Source: Myxococcales bacterium (GTDB taxonomy: Bacteria; Myxococcota_A; Polyangia; Haliangiales; Haliangiaceae). Taken from it: a stretch of 64,000 nucleotides of DNA. The notes below the pieces were generated by a model. The model saw only the letters and a program-made list of their open reading frames with translations. It did no database searches and was not told the origin of the DNA. Position numbers and translations under genes: made by a program. Positions 7,941-16,062 of the stretch are shown piece after piece. How positions within the stretch are numbered: the first letter of the stretch is position 1; each line of letters begins with the position of its first letter. The stretch lies in contig JADKKI010000001.1 of the NCBI GenBank assembly GCA_016720595.1, forward strand, positions 248,001 to 312,000, in the 5' to 3' direction.

Positions 7941-10175
7941 ATGAGACTTGTTCGTACCTTCTGGGCTCTTCCTCTGGCGATCCTCTGCGTGCTCGCCGGG
8001 CTCGCCACGCCCGCTCGCGCGCAGAGCGCCTGCCCCAAGACCACCGGCACCAAGTACAAGGTGAAGATCGATTCCGCACCGCAAGGGGCGACGGTCTACC
8101 TGGGGGACAAGTCATGCGGTGCCGTGGGTGCCACGCCGTACAACGGCTCGGTCCCCGCGGGCTCGTACACCGTGATCCTCGAGGCCGTGGGCTATGACCC
8201 GGCGACCCGGCCGTTCAAGGTCGGCAAGCTGCGCACCGTCCAGGAGCTGTTCATCCCGCTGGTCAAGAAGGCCGAGCCGCCCAAGCTCGACGTTCGCGCC
8301 GATGCGGACAAGAACATGTTCGGCGCGACGGTGATCCTCGATGGTCAGCCGCAGGGCCAGGTCCCGGTCGTGCTCACCACCACGGTGGGGCGCCACCTCC
8401 TCGAGATCAAGAAGGACGGCTTCGAGCCGTACCAGCAGTGGGTCGAGGCCAAGGAGAACCAGGTCCAGACCATCGCGTCCGTCCTCAAAGAAATCGCGAA
8501 GCCGAAGTACGGGACGATCGTCGTCGATGCCGACGTGCCCGACGCCGAGGTCTCGATCGATGGCAACAAGCACCCCGACAACACGCCGGCCGTGATCAAC
8601 AACGTGATCGAGGGCATCCACGTCATCGAGGTCAAGAAGCCGCCCGGGTTGCCGTGGCGTCAGACCGTCCAGGTGGTCGCGAATCAGCAGATCAAGGTCC
8701 GCGCCGAGCTCGCGGCCCTGATGAACGGCGGCGTCGGTGTGGTCCGCGTGCTCTCCGATGCGCAGGGCGCGCGCGCCCTGATCGATGGCACCGACATGGG
8801 CCCGGTCCCGGTCGACATCAAGGACGTCAAGGCGGGCGAGCACATCGTCCAGGTCAAGGCTCCCGGCTTCGCCACCGGCGAGAAGAAGGTCACCGTCGCC
8901 GCGGGCGGCTCGCAGATCGTGAAGTTCGATCTCAACCCGGAGGCGCCCGGCGATCAGGGCATCCTCAAGGTCGTCTCCACCGTCCCCGATGCGCAGGTGT
9001 TCATCGATGGCGCGGGCGTCGGCAAGGTCCCGCAGGAGAAGAAGCTCTCGGCCGGCGAGCACCCCGTGGTGGTCCGCCTCGATGGCTTCAAGCAGTTCGA
9101 GCAGAAGGTTCGCATCGAGCCGGGCCAGTCGGTCACCGTGCAGGCGGATCTCAAGGCCGTGGGCCGGCTCCGGATCCTGTCCACGCCGAGCAAGGCGGCC
9201 GTGCTGATCAACGGTCTGCCGGCGAAGGACAAGGACGGCAACGAGACCAAGACCCCGATCGACATCGAGGTCGAGGTCGGCGAGACCGTCGTCCGCATCG
9301 AATCTCCCGGCTTCCAGCCGTTCGAGCAGACGCTGACCATCGAGGGCGGCAAGACCCAGACGGTGTCGCGCGAGCTCGCGGTCGCCGGCATGAGCGAGAC
9401 CGAGCTGTCGTCCGAGCAGCGCGGCCTGTCGTCGCACGGCGCTCGCACGCTGTCGCGCGGCCGCTCCACGATCGACTTCGACGTCGGCTACCCGTACTTC
9501 CTGAACGGCCGGATCACGGTCGGCGCCGGCCGCATCGCGAAGCAGTTCGGCTTCGATGCGAACGTCGCGGTGCGCACGATGCTCGCGCGCAGCGAGCTCG
9601 GGCTCGGCGGCCGGATGATGCTCGTCAACCAGGAGCCGTTCTCGGCGGCGGCGTTCACCGAGCTGTGGTGGGGCTCCAAGCTGCTCGACGATTCGGCGCG
9701 CAACGGCGTGACCTGGGACGTCGGCCTCGCGGCGTCGCTGACCGCGCTCTCGCAGGTCACGATCTCCGGTCGCGCGTACGCGCAGATCTATAGCGACCGT
9801 CACTGCCCGGCGCTCGACTCGACGAACACCTCCAACGGCGGGTTCGAGACCAGCGATCCGATCCAGGTCTGCAAGGACTACAAGTCGGCCGTGATCGACA
9901 ACGTCGCGGCGGCGAACTTCACCGCCGATGATCAGAAGCGCGCCGAGAAGCTCACCGGCAACTCGGGGATGGGCTTCTTCGATCGCGACTCGGGGATCCG
10001 GTTCAACCTCGCGATCTCGGCCGAGATCGCGGTCTATCAGCGCTGGAACATCTACGGCATCCTCGAGGGTGCGTTCGGCGGCGAGCGCGCGCTGTTCACG
10101 AACATGTTCTCGGGTCCGATGGCGGACACCGACTTCCAGCTCTATCTGCGGCTCGGCACCAGCTACAAGTTCTGA
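7941..10175 (+). CDS. Multi-PEGA-repeat secreted protein with C-terminal barrel-like domain
   Basis: The 744-residue protein has a signal peptide (residues 1-28, ending ARAQS). It continues with about six PEGA-type beta repeats of 70-75 residues up to about residue 470. Each carries the signature G-A-x-V-x-I/L-DG...PV....AGEH-V-V-x-x-GF. After a linker, a region of about 250 residues (from RSTIDFDVGYPYF to the C-terminal LYLRLGTSYKF) has alternating strands and ends in an aromatic residue, as in outer-membrane barrels. PEGA domains are thought to bind surface-layer or envelope polymers; the combination suggests an outer-membrane protein with a long extracellular or periplasmic PEGA arm. No partner gene is evident. 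It is convergent with the next gene, 7 nt apart. Confidence 0.8.
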   Translation: MRLVRTFWALPLAILCVLAGLATPARAQSACPKTTGTKYKVKIDSAPQGATVYLGDKSCGAVGATPYNGSVPAGSYTVILEAVGYDPATRPFKVGKLRTVQELFIPLVKKAEPPKLDVRADADKNMFGATVILDGQPQGQVPVVLTTTVGRHLLEIKKDGFEPYQQWVEAKENQVQTIASVLKEIAKPKYGTIVVDADVPDAEVSIDGNKHPDNTPAVINNVIEGIHVIEVKKPPGLPWRQTVQVVANQQIKVRAELAALMNGGVGVVRVLSDAQGARALIDGTDMGPVPVDIKDVKAGEHIVQVKAPGFATGEKKVTVAAGGSQIVKFDLNPEAPGDQGILKVVSTVPDAQVFIDGAGVGKVPQEKKLSAGEHPVVVRLDGFKQFEQKVRIEPGQSVTVQADLKAVGRLRILSTPSKAAVLINGLPAKDKDGNETKTPIDIEVEVGETVVRIESPGFQPFEQTLTIEGGKTQTVSRELAVAGMSETELSSEQRGLSSHGARTLSRGRSTIDFDVGYPYFLNGRITVGAGRIAKQFGFDANVAVRTMLARSELGLGGRMMLVNQEPFSAAAFTELWWGSKLLDDSARNGVTWDVGLAASLTALSQVTISGRAYAQIYSDRHCPALDSTNTSNGGFETSDPIQVCKDYKSAVIDNVAAANFTADDQKRAEKLTGNSGMGFFDRDSGIRFNLAISAEIAVYQRWNIYGILEGAFGGERALFTNMFSGPMADTDFQLYLRLGTSYKF

Positions 10176-10182
10176 CGCGCCG

Positions 10183-10737
10183 CTACGAGTTGACCTGCGC
10201 GAACGCGATCACCGAGTAGGCGATCGCGGGCGCCGTGCCGGGGTTGTGGTAGCTGTGGCGCTGGTCGCCGCGGAACGTCACGACGTCCCCCTCGGCCAGC
10301 GTGTAGCGCTCGCCGCTGACCGCGAGCTCGACGGTGCCGCGCTCGACCGTGAGGTACTCGCGGGTGCCGGGCGTGTGCGGGACGCCCGCCATCCGCGCGC
10401 CCGGCGGCAGGGCGAGGCGCTCGAGATCGAGGCCGGGGAGGGACTCGGGGATCAGCTTGCGCACCGTGACCTGACCGCGCTGGCGCACGGGGAGCTCGGC
10501 GGCGCGGAGGTGGCGTGCCGGTGGGCGGGGCGCCGCGAGCAGCTCGTCGAGGCGGAGCTGGAGCGCATTGGCGACCTTGATCAGGACGGCGAGCGTCGGG
10601 TTGGCCGCGCCGGATTCGAGGTGCGTCCAGGTGGCGCGCGGGATGCCGGCGGCCTTCGCGATCTGCTGCTGTGACAGGCCGCGGGCCTCGCGGATCGCCT
10701 TGATGTTGTCGGCGAGATGATCGTGCTCTCCGCTCAT
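10183..10737 (-). CDS. XRE-family regulator with C-terminal cupin domain
   Basis: The 184-residue protein combines an N-terminal helix-turn-helix (residues 8-63; IREARGLSQQQIAKAAGIPR then LESGAANPTLAVLIKVANAL) with a RmlC-type cupin (about 110-180; REYLTVERGTVELAVSGERY and GDVVTFRGDQRHSYHN). Members of this class are usually ligand-responsive repressors of a neighbouring gene. ATG 10737 is supported by an AGGAGGT ribosome-binding site, unlike many starts here. It is divergent from the SDR gene across 69 nt, so that gene and itself are the likely targets. The effector is not predictable. Confidence 0.88.
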   Translation of the reverse strand: MSGEHDHLADNIKAIREARGLSQQQIAKAAGIPRATWTHLESGAANPTLAVLIKVANALQLRLDELLAAPRPPARHLRAAELPVRQRGQVTVRKLIPESLPGLDLERLALPPGARMAGVPHTPGTREYLTVERGTVELAVSGERYTLAEGDVVTFRGDQRHSYHNPGTAPAIAYSVIAFAQVNS

Positions 10738-10794
10738 GGGATGACCTCCTGCCAAGGGAATAGCACGGATGATGACATGTTGGCGGTGCGCACC

Positions 10795-10800
10795 TAGGGT
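10795..10800 (+). promoter_or_regulatory. Leaderless-type -10 hexamer TAGGGT
   Basis: TAGGGT lies 6 nt before ATG 10807 in the short divergent region with the XRE-cupin regulator. Confidence 0.4.
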
Positions 10801-10806
10801 GAAGTC

Positions 10807-11547
10807 ATGGACGCCAACACGATGATCCGGGGACAAGGGGTGCTGATCACGGGTGCGAGCCGCGGCCTCGGCCGAGCGCTCGCGGAGCAGCTCGCGGCGA
10901 AGGGCGCGCGGGTGGCGCTGGTCGCCCGCGATGCTGGACCGCTGCACGAGGTGGTCGCCGAGATCCGTGCACGCGGTGGGATCGCGCACGCGGTGACGGG
11001 GGATGTCGGCGACAAGGAGGCGATCCACAAGATCGCGGGGCAGGCGCAGGGCCTGGTCGGCGAGATCGGGATCGCGATCCACAACGCGAGCACGCTCGGC
11101 CCCACGCCGCTGCGGCTCCTGCTCGACACCGAGTGCGAGGACCTCGCCGCGGTCCTCGAGACCAACCTCGTGGGACCGTTCCGGCTGACCAAGATCCTCG
11201 CCGGTGCGATGGCCCTGCGTGGCGCGGGCGTGGTGGTCCACCTCAGCTCGGACGCTGCGATCGAGCCCTATCCGCGGTGGGGCGCGTATGGCGTGTCGAA
11301 GGCGGCCCAGGATCAGCTGAGCCGGATCCTCGCGGCCGAGCTCGAGGGCACCGGCGTGCGCATCCTCGCCGTCGATCCGGGCGAGATGGACACGGTGATG
11401 CACGCGGCCGCGATGCCCGAGGCGGATCCAACGTCGCTGCAGCGGCCCTCCGAGGTCGCGCGCCGGATCATCGCGATGATCGAGCACCCGGAGCGCGCAC
11501 CGAGCGGCGCCCGGCTCGCTGCGCCGCAGTGGGAGGCGGTGTCGTGA
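10807..11547 (+). CDS. Short-chain dehydrogenase/reductase
   Basis: A 246-residue classical SDR. The Rossmann nucleotide-binding motif GASRGLGRALAEQLA is near residue 18. An NVGD-type strand region (AVTGDVGDKEA) and the catalytic Ser...Tyr-x-x-x-Lys set (HLSSDAAIEPY..., YGVSK) are also present. It probably oxidises or reduces a small alcohol/ketone with NAD(P); the substrate is unknown. Its stop overlaps the GTG of the queA-like gene (GTGA), so the two are translationally coupled. The divergent XRE-cupin gene is the probable local regulator. Confidence 0.9.
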   Translation: MDANTMIRGQGVLITGASRGLGRALAEQLAAKGARVALVARDAGPLHEVVAEIRARGGIAHAVTGDVGDKEAIHKIAGQAQGLVGEIGIAIHNASTLGPTPLRLLLDTECEDLAAVLETNLVGPFRLTKILAGAMALRGAGVVVHLSSDAAIEPYPRWGAYGVSKAAQDQLSRILAAELEGTGVRILAVDPGEMDTVMHAAAMPEADPTSLQRPSEVARRIIAMIEHPERAPSGARLAAPQWEAVS

Positions 11548-12638
11548 AGTTCACCCGCACCACGCCGCGCGGCGAGCGCGCCTCGTGGATGGAGCCGGCC
11601 GGTGGTGGAGGCGCGCAGCTCCGCACCGACGAGATCTCGCGGCACGCCGTGCGGCTGATCGTGCTCGCCTCGGAGCCGCCGCGCTTGGAGACCTTCGCCG
11701 CCTTGCCACGGCTGCTGCGCGCGGGCGACCTCGTGATCGTCAACGATGCGGCCACGCTGCCTGCATCGCTCCCCGGAACGACCGCTGACGGTGCGCCGTT
11801 CGAGCTGCGCCTCACCGGCCCGATCGATGGGAGCAGGCTGTCGGGGGTGCTCCTCGGAGCAGGAGATCACCGCACGCGGACCGAGCATCGCGCGGCGCCC
11901 CCGAAGCTGGCGGTCGGCGAGCGGGTCCAGCTCGGGACGTTCGCCGCGACGGTGACCGCGGTGGCGGGCCGCAAGGTCGAGCTGATCGCGCCGCTCGCCA
12001 GCGACCAGCTGTGGCAGGCGCTCTATGCCGCTGGCTCGCCGGTGCAGTACGCGCACCGCGCGGAGCGGCTGCCGCTGTATGCGGTGCAGACGGCGTACGC
12101 GGCGCGGCCGTGGGCGGCCGAGATGCCCTCGGCGGGGCGGCCGCTGACGTGGGAGATCTTGCTCGGCCTGCGCCGCGCCGGCATCGAGCTGGCGACCTTG
12201 ACCCACGCCGCGGGGCTGTCGTCGACGGGCGATGAGGGGCTCGATCGCGCACTGCCGTGGCCCGAGCGCTACGAGCTGCCGCCGCACACGATCGCGGCGA
12301 TCTCGGCCGCGAAGGCGAGGGGCGGGCGGGTGATCGCCGTGGGCACCACCGTCGTGCGCGCGCTCGAGGCCGCGGCCGAGGACGACGGCGTGTTGCGCGC
12401 GGGCTCGGGCACAGCGACGCTCCGGCTCGATGCCGCCTCCGTTCCCCGGGTGGTCGATGGCCTCATCAGCGGGCTGCACGTGCCGGGGGAGAGCCACTTC
12501 GAGCTGCTACAGGCGTTCGCGCCGCGACAGCGCCTGGAGCGGGGGATCCAGCTCGCGGCGGTCCACTGTCTATCGAGCCACGAGCTCGGCGATGCGTGCC
12601 TCGTCCTCCGCACGGAGGCGCGCTCCGCGATAGGTTAG
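11544..12638 (+). CDS. queA: S-adenosylmethionine:tRNA ribosyltransferase-isomerase-like protein (QueA family)
   Basis: The 364-residue product matches QueA in length and layout. It has a central barrel domain (LRAGDLVIVNDAATLPASLPG), the PLPLY-like segment and the motifs RVIAVGTTVVRALE and GLISGLHVPGESHFELLQAF near the C-terminus, where QueA has its substrate pocket. QueA transfers the ribosyl part of SAM to preQ1-tRNA to make epoxyqueuosine. The sequence is divergent in places (for example YAVQTAYAARPWAAEMPSAGRPLT), so it may be a paralogue with another role. The start is GTG 11544, which overlaps the SDR stop. Confidence 0.75.
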   Translation: MKFTRTTPRGERASWMEPAGGGGAQLRTDEISRHAVRLIVLASEPPRLETFAALPRLLRAGDLVIVNDAATLPASLPGTTADGAPFELRLTGPIDGSRLSGVLLGAGDHRTRTEHRAAPPKLAVGERVQLGTFAATVTAVAGRKVELIAPLASDQLWQALYAAGSPVQYAHRAERLPLYAVQTAYAARPWAAEMPSAGRPLTWEILLGLRRAGIELATLTHAAGLSSTGDEGLDRALPWPERYELPPHTIAAISAAKARGGRVIAVGTTVVRALEAAAEDDGVLRAGSGTATLRLDAASVPRVVDGLISGLHVPGESHFELLQAFAPRQRLERGIQLAAVHCLSSHELGDACLVLRTEARSAIG

Positions 12639-12641
12639 ATC

Positions 12642-13901
12642 GTGCCCATGCACGCCGAGCCGGCTCAGACGTGGACCCTCGCGTTCGCGGATCCCGCGCG
12701 CGAGCTGGCGTTCATGGAGGCGTACAGCCGCGAGGCGCGGCGGTTCTATCGGATCGCGATGGTCGCGATCACGCTGCTGTGGGTGGCCTCGGTCGGGCTC
12801 GATCTCGCCGCGGCCCCCGGCGAGCGCACGCCGTTCTTCATCATCCGGTTCGGGCTCGTGCTCCCGGTGCTGCTCGCCGCGATCGCGATCGCCTTCGGGC
12901 CGCGCAGCGTGTACCGCCGGTGGTGGCAGGTCATGGGCGTGATCGTGCTCGCGACGGTACTGGGAGGCACCGTCGCGCTGGCCGCGGTCGCCACGCCGGA
13001 GGTGTTCCGGTACACGATCGGCGGGTTCCTGCTCGCGCTCCTGATCGGCGCCGGCGTGGATCTCGCGCGGACGATCTACGTGCTCGTCGTCGGCAGCGTG
13101 CTCTCGGTCGCGATGGTGATCGTGCTGGTGGTCTCGCCCCACACCTCGACCTCGGACATCACGGTCAACGTGCTGTGGGTGCTCGTCGCGCTGGTCGGCG
13201 CGATCATGGTCAGCGGCCGCGCAGAGATCGCGCGGCGGTTCCGGTTCGTCCAGAGCGGCCTGCTCGCCCACGAGCGCGCACGGAGCGAGGCGCTGCTCGA
13301 GAACCTGCTGCCGGTGCCGATCGCGGCGCGGCTCAAGGACGGCCCCAAGGTGATCGCCGATGGGCTCGAGGCCGTCACCGTGCTGTTCGCCGATCTCAAG
13401 GGCTTCACCGGCCTCGCGAAGCAGCTCAGCCCCGAGGAGCTCGTGGAGCGGCTCGACAAGGTGTTCTCGGCCTTCGATGCCCTCGCGCTGCGCTACGGGC
13501 TCGAGAAGATCAAGACGATGGGCGATGCGTACATGGCGGTCGCGGGCGCGCCGTTCGCCCGAGCGGACCACGCGCTGATCGCCACCCGGATGGCGCTCGC
13601 GATGATCACCACGCTGCACGAGCTCGAGCCCACGCTGTCGCTGCGGATCGGGCTCGCGACGGGTCCGGTCGTCGCCGGCGTGATCGGCCGCACCAAGCAG
13701 AGCTATGACCTGTGGGGCGAGACGGTGAACCTCGCGAGCCGGATGGAGTCGCACGGGATTCCCGGGCGGATCCAGATGTCGCGCCGCACGCACGAGCTGC
13801 TCGCGGGTCAAGCCGAGTTCGAGCTCGAGGATCGCGGGCTGATCGAGCTCAAGGGGCTCGGGCCGACCGAGACGTACCTCGTGAAGATCCGCAAGAGTTG
13901 A
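12642..13901 (+). CDS. Membrane-bound class III adenylate cyclase
   Basis: A protein of 419 residues from GTG 12642 (417 from ATG 12648). The first ~200 residues hold about six membrane segments. A short helical linker (LLAHERARSEALLENLLP) connects to a catalytic domain. Both metal aspartates are present (FADLKGFTG near residue 249, and GDAYMA). The adenine-selecting Lys in EKIKTMGD, the Asp in SYDLWG, and the transition-state Asn/Arg pair in TVNLASRM are all there. I therefore expect an active adenylate, not guanylate, cyclase producing cAMP. Dimerisation is required in this class. It lies 3 nt after the queA-like gene and may be co-transcribed. Confidence 0.92.
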   Translation: MPMHAEPAQTWTLAFADPARELAFMEAYSREARRFYRIAMVAITLLWVASVGLDLAAAPGERTPFFIIRFGLVLPVLLAAIAIAFGPRSVYRRWWQVMGVIVLATVLGGTVALAAVATPEVFRYTIGGFLLALLIGAGVDLARTIYVLVVGSVLSVAMVIVLVVSPHTSTSDITVNVLWVLVALVGAIMVSGRAEIARRFRFVQSGLLAHERARSEALLENLLPVPIAARLKDGPKVIADGLEAVTVLFADLKGFTGLAKQLSPEELVERLDKVFSAFDALALRYGLEKIKTMGDAYMAVAGAPFARADHALIATRMALAMITTLHELEPTLSLRIGLATGPVVAGVIGRTKQSYDLWGETVNLASRMESHGIPGRIQMSRRTHELLAGQAEFELEDRGLIELKGLGPTETYLVKIRKS

Positions 13902-14193
13902 GGTCGCGACCTGCGTCGATGATGTCGGACATTGTGGTGCCGCGAAATGATGCACCCCCGTTGGCACGCGAACAAAGTTGTTCACGTTGCGATCGCAGAG
14001 CGCTTGGAATGGTTCGTGCGGTTCGTTTAGTTGGTCGTGGATGGGCGGCGGGAAATATTCTCTGAAGGCCGCGCCTCGCGCCTCGCGCCTCGCGCCTCGC
14101 GCCTCGCGTACGCGCCTCGCGCCTCGCGCCTCGCGCCTCGCGCCTCGCGCTGAGCCAGTTCCTCGTCGAGCCAGCATTGGCTGGGGAGCCGAG
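13902..14193. other. Intergenic patch with no convincing gene
   Basis: After the cyclase stop this ~290-nt stretch has visibly lower GC and no start codon followed by gene-like codon use until 14194. It contains the heptamer repeat at 14071-14146. Short open frames through the repeat are simply the repeat translated (APRASRL units). Confidence 0.6.
14071..14146. repeat. GCGCCTC heptamer tandem repeat, 5 + 5 copies
   Basis: Five perfect GCGCCTC units (14071-14105), a 6-nt interruption GCGTAC, then five more perfect units (14112-14146). The perfect copies suggest a young, slippage-prone repeat. It sits upstream of a degraded lipoprotein gene and is not part of a recognisable coding sequence. 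Confidence 0.9.
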
Positions 14194-14616
14194 ATGATCA
14201 CGCACAGTGCGCTAGTGATCTGCGTGCTCGTCGGCTGCGGTGGCGGCGACGAGGACGAGAGCAAGGCGCGCGCGGAGCAGTGCGAGCAGATGCGCGATCA
14301 CGTCGTGGATCTGCGGCTCGCGTCCGCGCAGCACCTCGAGAAGGATCTCGATCAACATCGCGTGGCGCTGAAGCAGGCGATGGGCCCGGTGCACGTTTCG
14401 CCTGCGGTCTTCGCTGAGTCTTCATCGATCGGAATTCCGGATCTCGCCAGTGTGCCGGGCTGGGATCCGGCGCTCTCGCTCCAGCCCCGGCAGTTCCGAA
14501 GCTGGAGGCTGTTCGGTGTCACGGGAGGCAGCCTCGAGGACCTGCTGCGGACGGTGCCCGTGCACGAGATCGAGATCCGTGCCTCTGGCTGGGCTGGCAG
14601 CCTTCCGCAGATTTAG
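14194..14616 (+). pseudogene. Damaged small lipoprotein related to the gene at 6604
   Basis: ATG 14194 opens a lipoprotein-like start (ITHSALVICVLVGCGGG). The body carries CEQMRDHVVDLRLASAQHLE and HRVALKQAMG, the same family phrase as [13 protein letters not shown] in the 6604-7017 gene. In that gene this is followed by an FVAEC and CGMEATSLV segment. Here the frame runs into unrelated residues after QAMGP and continues to a stop at 14616. I read it as a truncated or frame-damaged family member. Its 140 residues may still be translated. Confidence 0.5.
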
Positions 14617-14644
14617 AGCGACAGCCACGTCGGCCGGTGGCGGA

Positions 14645-14776
14645 CTACTCGGTCGGCTCGACGGGCCCGAGGATCCGCGCCTTCTTGAGCGACCTGGCGA
14701 GGCGATAGAGGCTGGCCAGGATATGAAGTCGGCGAGAGATCGCGGCTGGCGACATGTCAACCGTGTCACCGCTCAT
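14645..14776 (-). CDS. 43-residue partner of the upstream nucleotidyltransferase
   Basis: A small gene read from ATG 14776 to TAG at 14645-14647. The protein starts MSGDTVDMSPAAISRRLHIL and continues with a basic helix (LYRLARSLKKARILG). The ATG lies inside the last codons of the nucleotidyltransferase gene (11-nt overlap), which argues for translational coupling. The size, charge and position resemble small partners that accompany minimal nucleotidyltransferases in toxin-antitoxin-like pairs. Assignment as antitoxin or toxin is inference; I do not recognise the family by name. Confidence 0.6.
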   Translation of the reverse strand: MSGDTVDMSPAAISRRLHILASLYRLARSLKKARILGPVEPTE

Positions 14777-15260
14777 CGGAATCCCCTGCGTCGAGGGCGG
14801 CGATGTCGAGCAGATCCTTGGGGCGACCGGCGATGCGCTTCATGGTCAGGAGCCCGCTGCGAGAAACGACAGGAACCTTGCGGCCTTCCCACTCGACCAG
14901 AATCCGGTCTCGCCAGACTTCGTCGAGATGTCCGGTTGCGACGATCAGATCGAGTGTCAGCAACTCGCCATCGTCGAGCTTCGAGACGCGATGAACGGTG
15001 CGCTCGGTCGGAGTGCCGCGACCGAAGATCATCGGTGCGGCAGGCACATCAAACCCGACCGTTGCCGCAACCCGCTTCGCAGCCGGGACATCCGCTGCTA
15101 GAACGAGGAGATCCAGGTCGTCCGTCAGGCGTGGCGCGCCATGAATCGTCACCGCGATACCTCCGCAGATCGCGAAGGGAACCGAGCCGGCGGCGAGCGC
15201 CGCGACCAGCCCTTCGAGCTCCTGCTTGAGATCGAGCGGCACCTCGTACGTTTCTACCAC
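14766..15260 (-). CDS. AbiEii/DUF6036-like nucleotidyltransferase
   Basis: A 164-residue nucleotidyltransferase-fold protein. The signature ICGGIAVTIHGAPRLTDDLD (residues 31-50) provides the GG-x-A loop and the DxD metal pair. A third acidic position is in LLTLDLIVATG, and a C-terminal KRIAGRPKDLLDIAAL helix is typical of the AbiEii/DUF6036 group. Members transfer nucleotides to RNA or protein and several are toxins. GTG 15260 is chosen because the frame further upstream is low-quality and would run into rsmE. It lies 40 nt after rsmE and overlaps the 43-residue gene. Confidence 0.75.
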   Translation of the reverse strand: MVETYEVPLDLKQELEGLVAALAAGSVPFAICGGIAVTIHGAPRLTDDLDLLVLAADVPAAKRVAATVGFDVPAAPMIFGRGTPTERTVHRVSKLDDGELLTLDLIVATGHLDEVWRDRILVEWEGRKVPVVSRSGLLTMKRIAGRPKDLLDIAALDAGDSDER

Positions 15261-15300
15261 GTTCGCAAAACCCGGAGCGGCCCGTCGCTGCGGCGCGGGC

Positions 15301-16032
15301 TCAGCCCCGGAGACGCTGCAGCACCAGCAGCTGCCCGAGCACGGCCGCGAGCGCTGCCTCGACGCGCAAGATCGGCGCACCGATCGAGACCGGCGTGAAG
15401 CCGCGCTCGACGAACGTATCGAGCTCGCGCTGGATCCAGCCGCCCTCGGGGCCGAGGGCGAGCACCAGCGGCCAGGTCAGCGCCGCGGCCTCGATCGGCG
15501 GTGCGTCGGGGTGCGCGATCAGCTTGGTCGCCGGTGCCGCGGTCGGCAGGGGCCAGCGCGCATCGAGCAGGCCCATCAGCCGCTCGTGAAGCTCGACGGG
15601 TGGGACGTGCGTGGTGGCGCCTTGTTCCGCGCCGAACCGGACCGCGTACTCGAGCGCGGTGGGGGAGAGCCGCGGCGACGACAGGTACGCCTTCTCCACG
15701 CGCCACGAGTTGGTCAGATCGATCCGCGTGACGCCGAACGCGGCCGCGGTCTCGATCACGCGGGTCAGCACCTTGGGGCGCGGGACGGCGAGCACGAGCG
15801 AGACGGGCAGGGGGACCGAGGGCGGCGCGGTGAGGTCGAGGTGGAGGGAGATCGTGGTGCCATCGTCCGAGAGGACGACCGCGGTGCCGAGGCCGCCGGC
15901 GACCACGCCAGTCTTGACCGTGGAGCCCACCGTGACGCCGATGAACTTCCGGAGGTGCTCGGCGCGGCGATCCCCGAGCAGGATCGTCCCGTCGCTGGCG
16001 ACCTCCCCCGGCTCGACGAGTAGCAGGTTCAC
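15301..16032 (-). CDS. rsmE: 16S rRNA (uracil-1498-N3)-methyltransferase RsmE
   Basis: A 243-residue SPOUT-class methyltransferase. An N-terminal PUA-like RNA-binding part (HLRKFIGVTVGSTVKTGVV) precedes the knotted SAM domain. The cofactor loop LVLALGPEGGW and the final ILRVEAALAAVLGQLLVL helix are diagnostic. It methylates U1498 of 16S rRNA in the mature 30S subunit. The GTG start at 16032 is preceded by a TAACCT hexamer 6 nt away. It heads a minus-strand group with the nucleotidyltransferase pair. Confidence 0.92.
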   Translation of the reverse strand: MNLLLVEPGEVASDGTILLGDRRAEHLRKFIGVTVGSTVKTGVVAGGLGTAVVLSDDGTTISLHLDLTAPPSVPLPVSLVLAVPRPKVLTRVIETAAAFGVTRIDLTNSWRVEKAYLSSPRLSPTALEYAVRFGAEQGATTHVPPVELHERLMGLLDARWPLPTAAPATKLIAHPDAPPIEAAALTWPLVLALGPEGGWIQRELDTFVERGFTPVSIGAPILRVEAALAAVLGQLLVLQRLRG

Positions 16033-16038
16033 GGGACG

Positions 16039-16056
16039 AGGTTACCGCGGTACGTT
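16039..16056. promoter_or_regulatory. Divergent leaderless-type -10 hexamers
   Basis: Minus-strand TAACCT (16039-16044) lies 6 nt before GTG 16032 of rsmE. Plus-strand TACGTT (16051-16056) lies 6 nt before ATG 16063. Confidence 0.4.
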
Positions 16057-16062
16057 CCCGCC

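Noticed and set aside
8112..9803. 563-codon frame on the minus strand opposite the PEGA gene
   Set aside because: Same antisense artefact; dominated by Leu/Arg/Asp repeats mirrored from the PEGA repeats.
14071..14146. CRISPR array
   Set aside because: Units are 7 bp and contiguous, with no spacers. It is a simple tandem repeat.
12570..14264. 564-codon minus-strand frame across the cyclase gene and the heptamer repeat
   Set aside because: The frame runs through the repeat and opposite a convincing cyclase; no start context or motif supports it.
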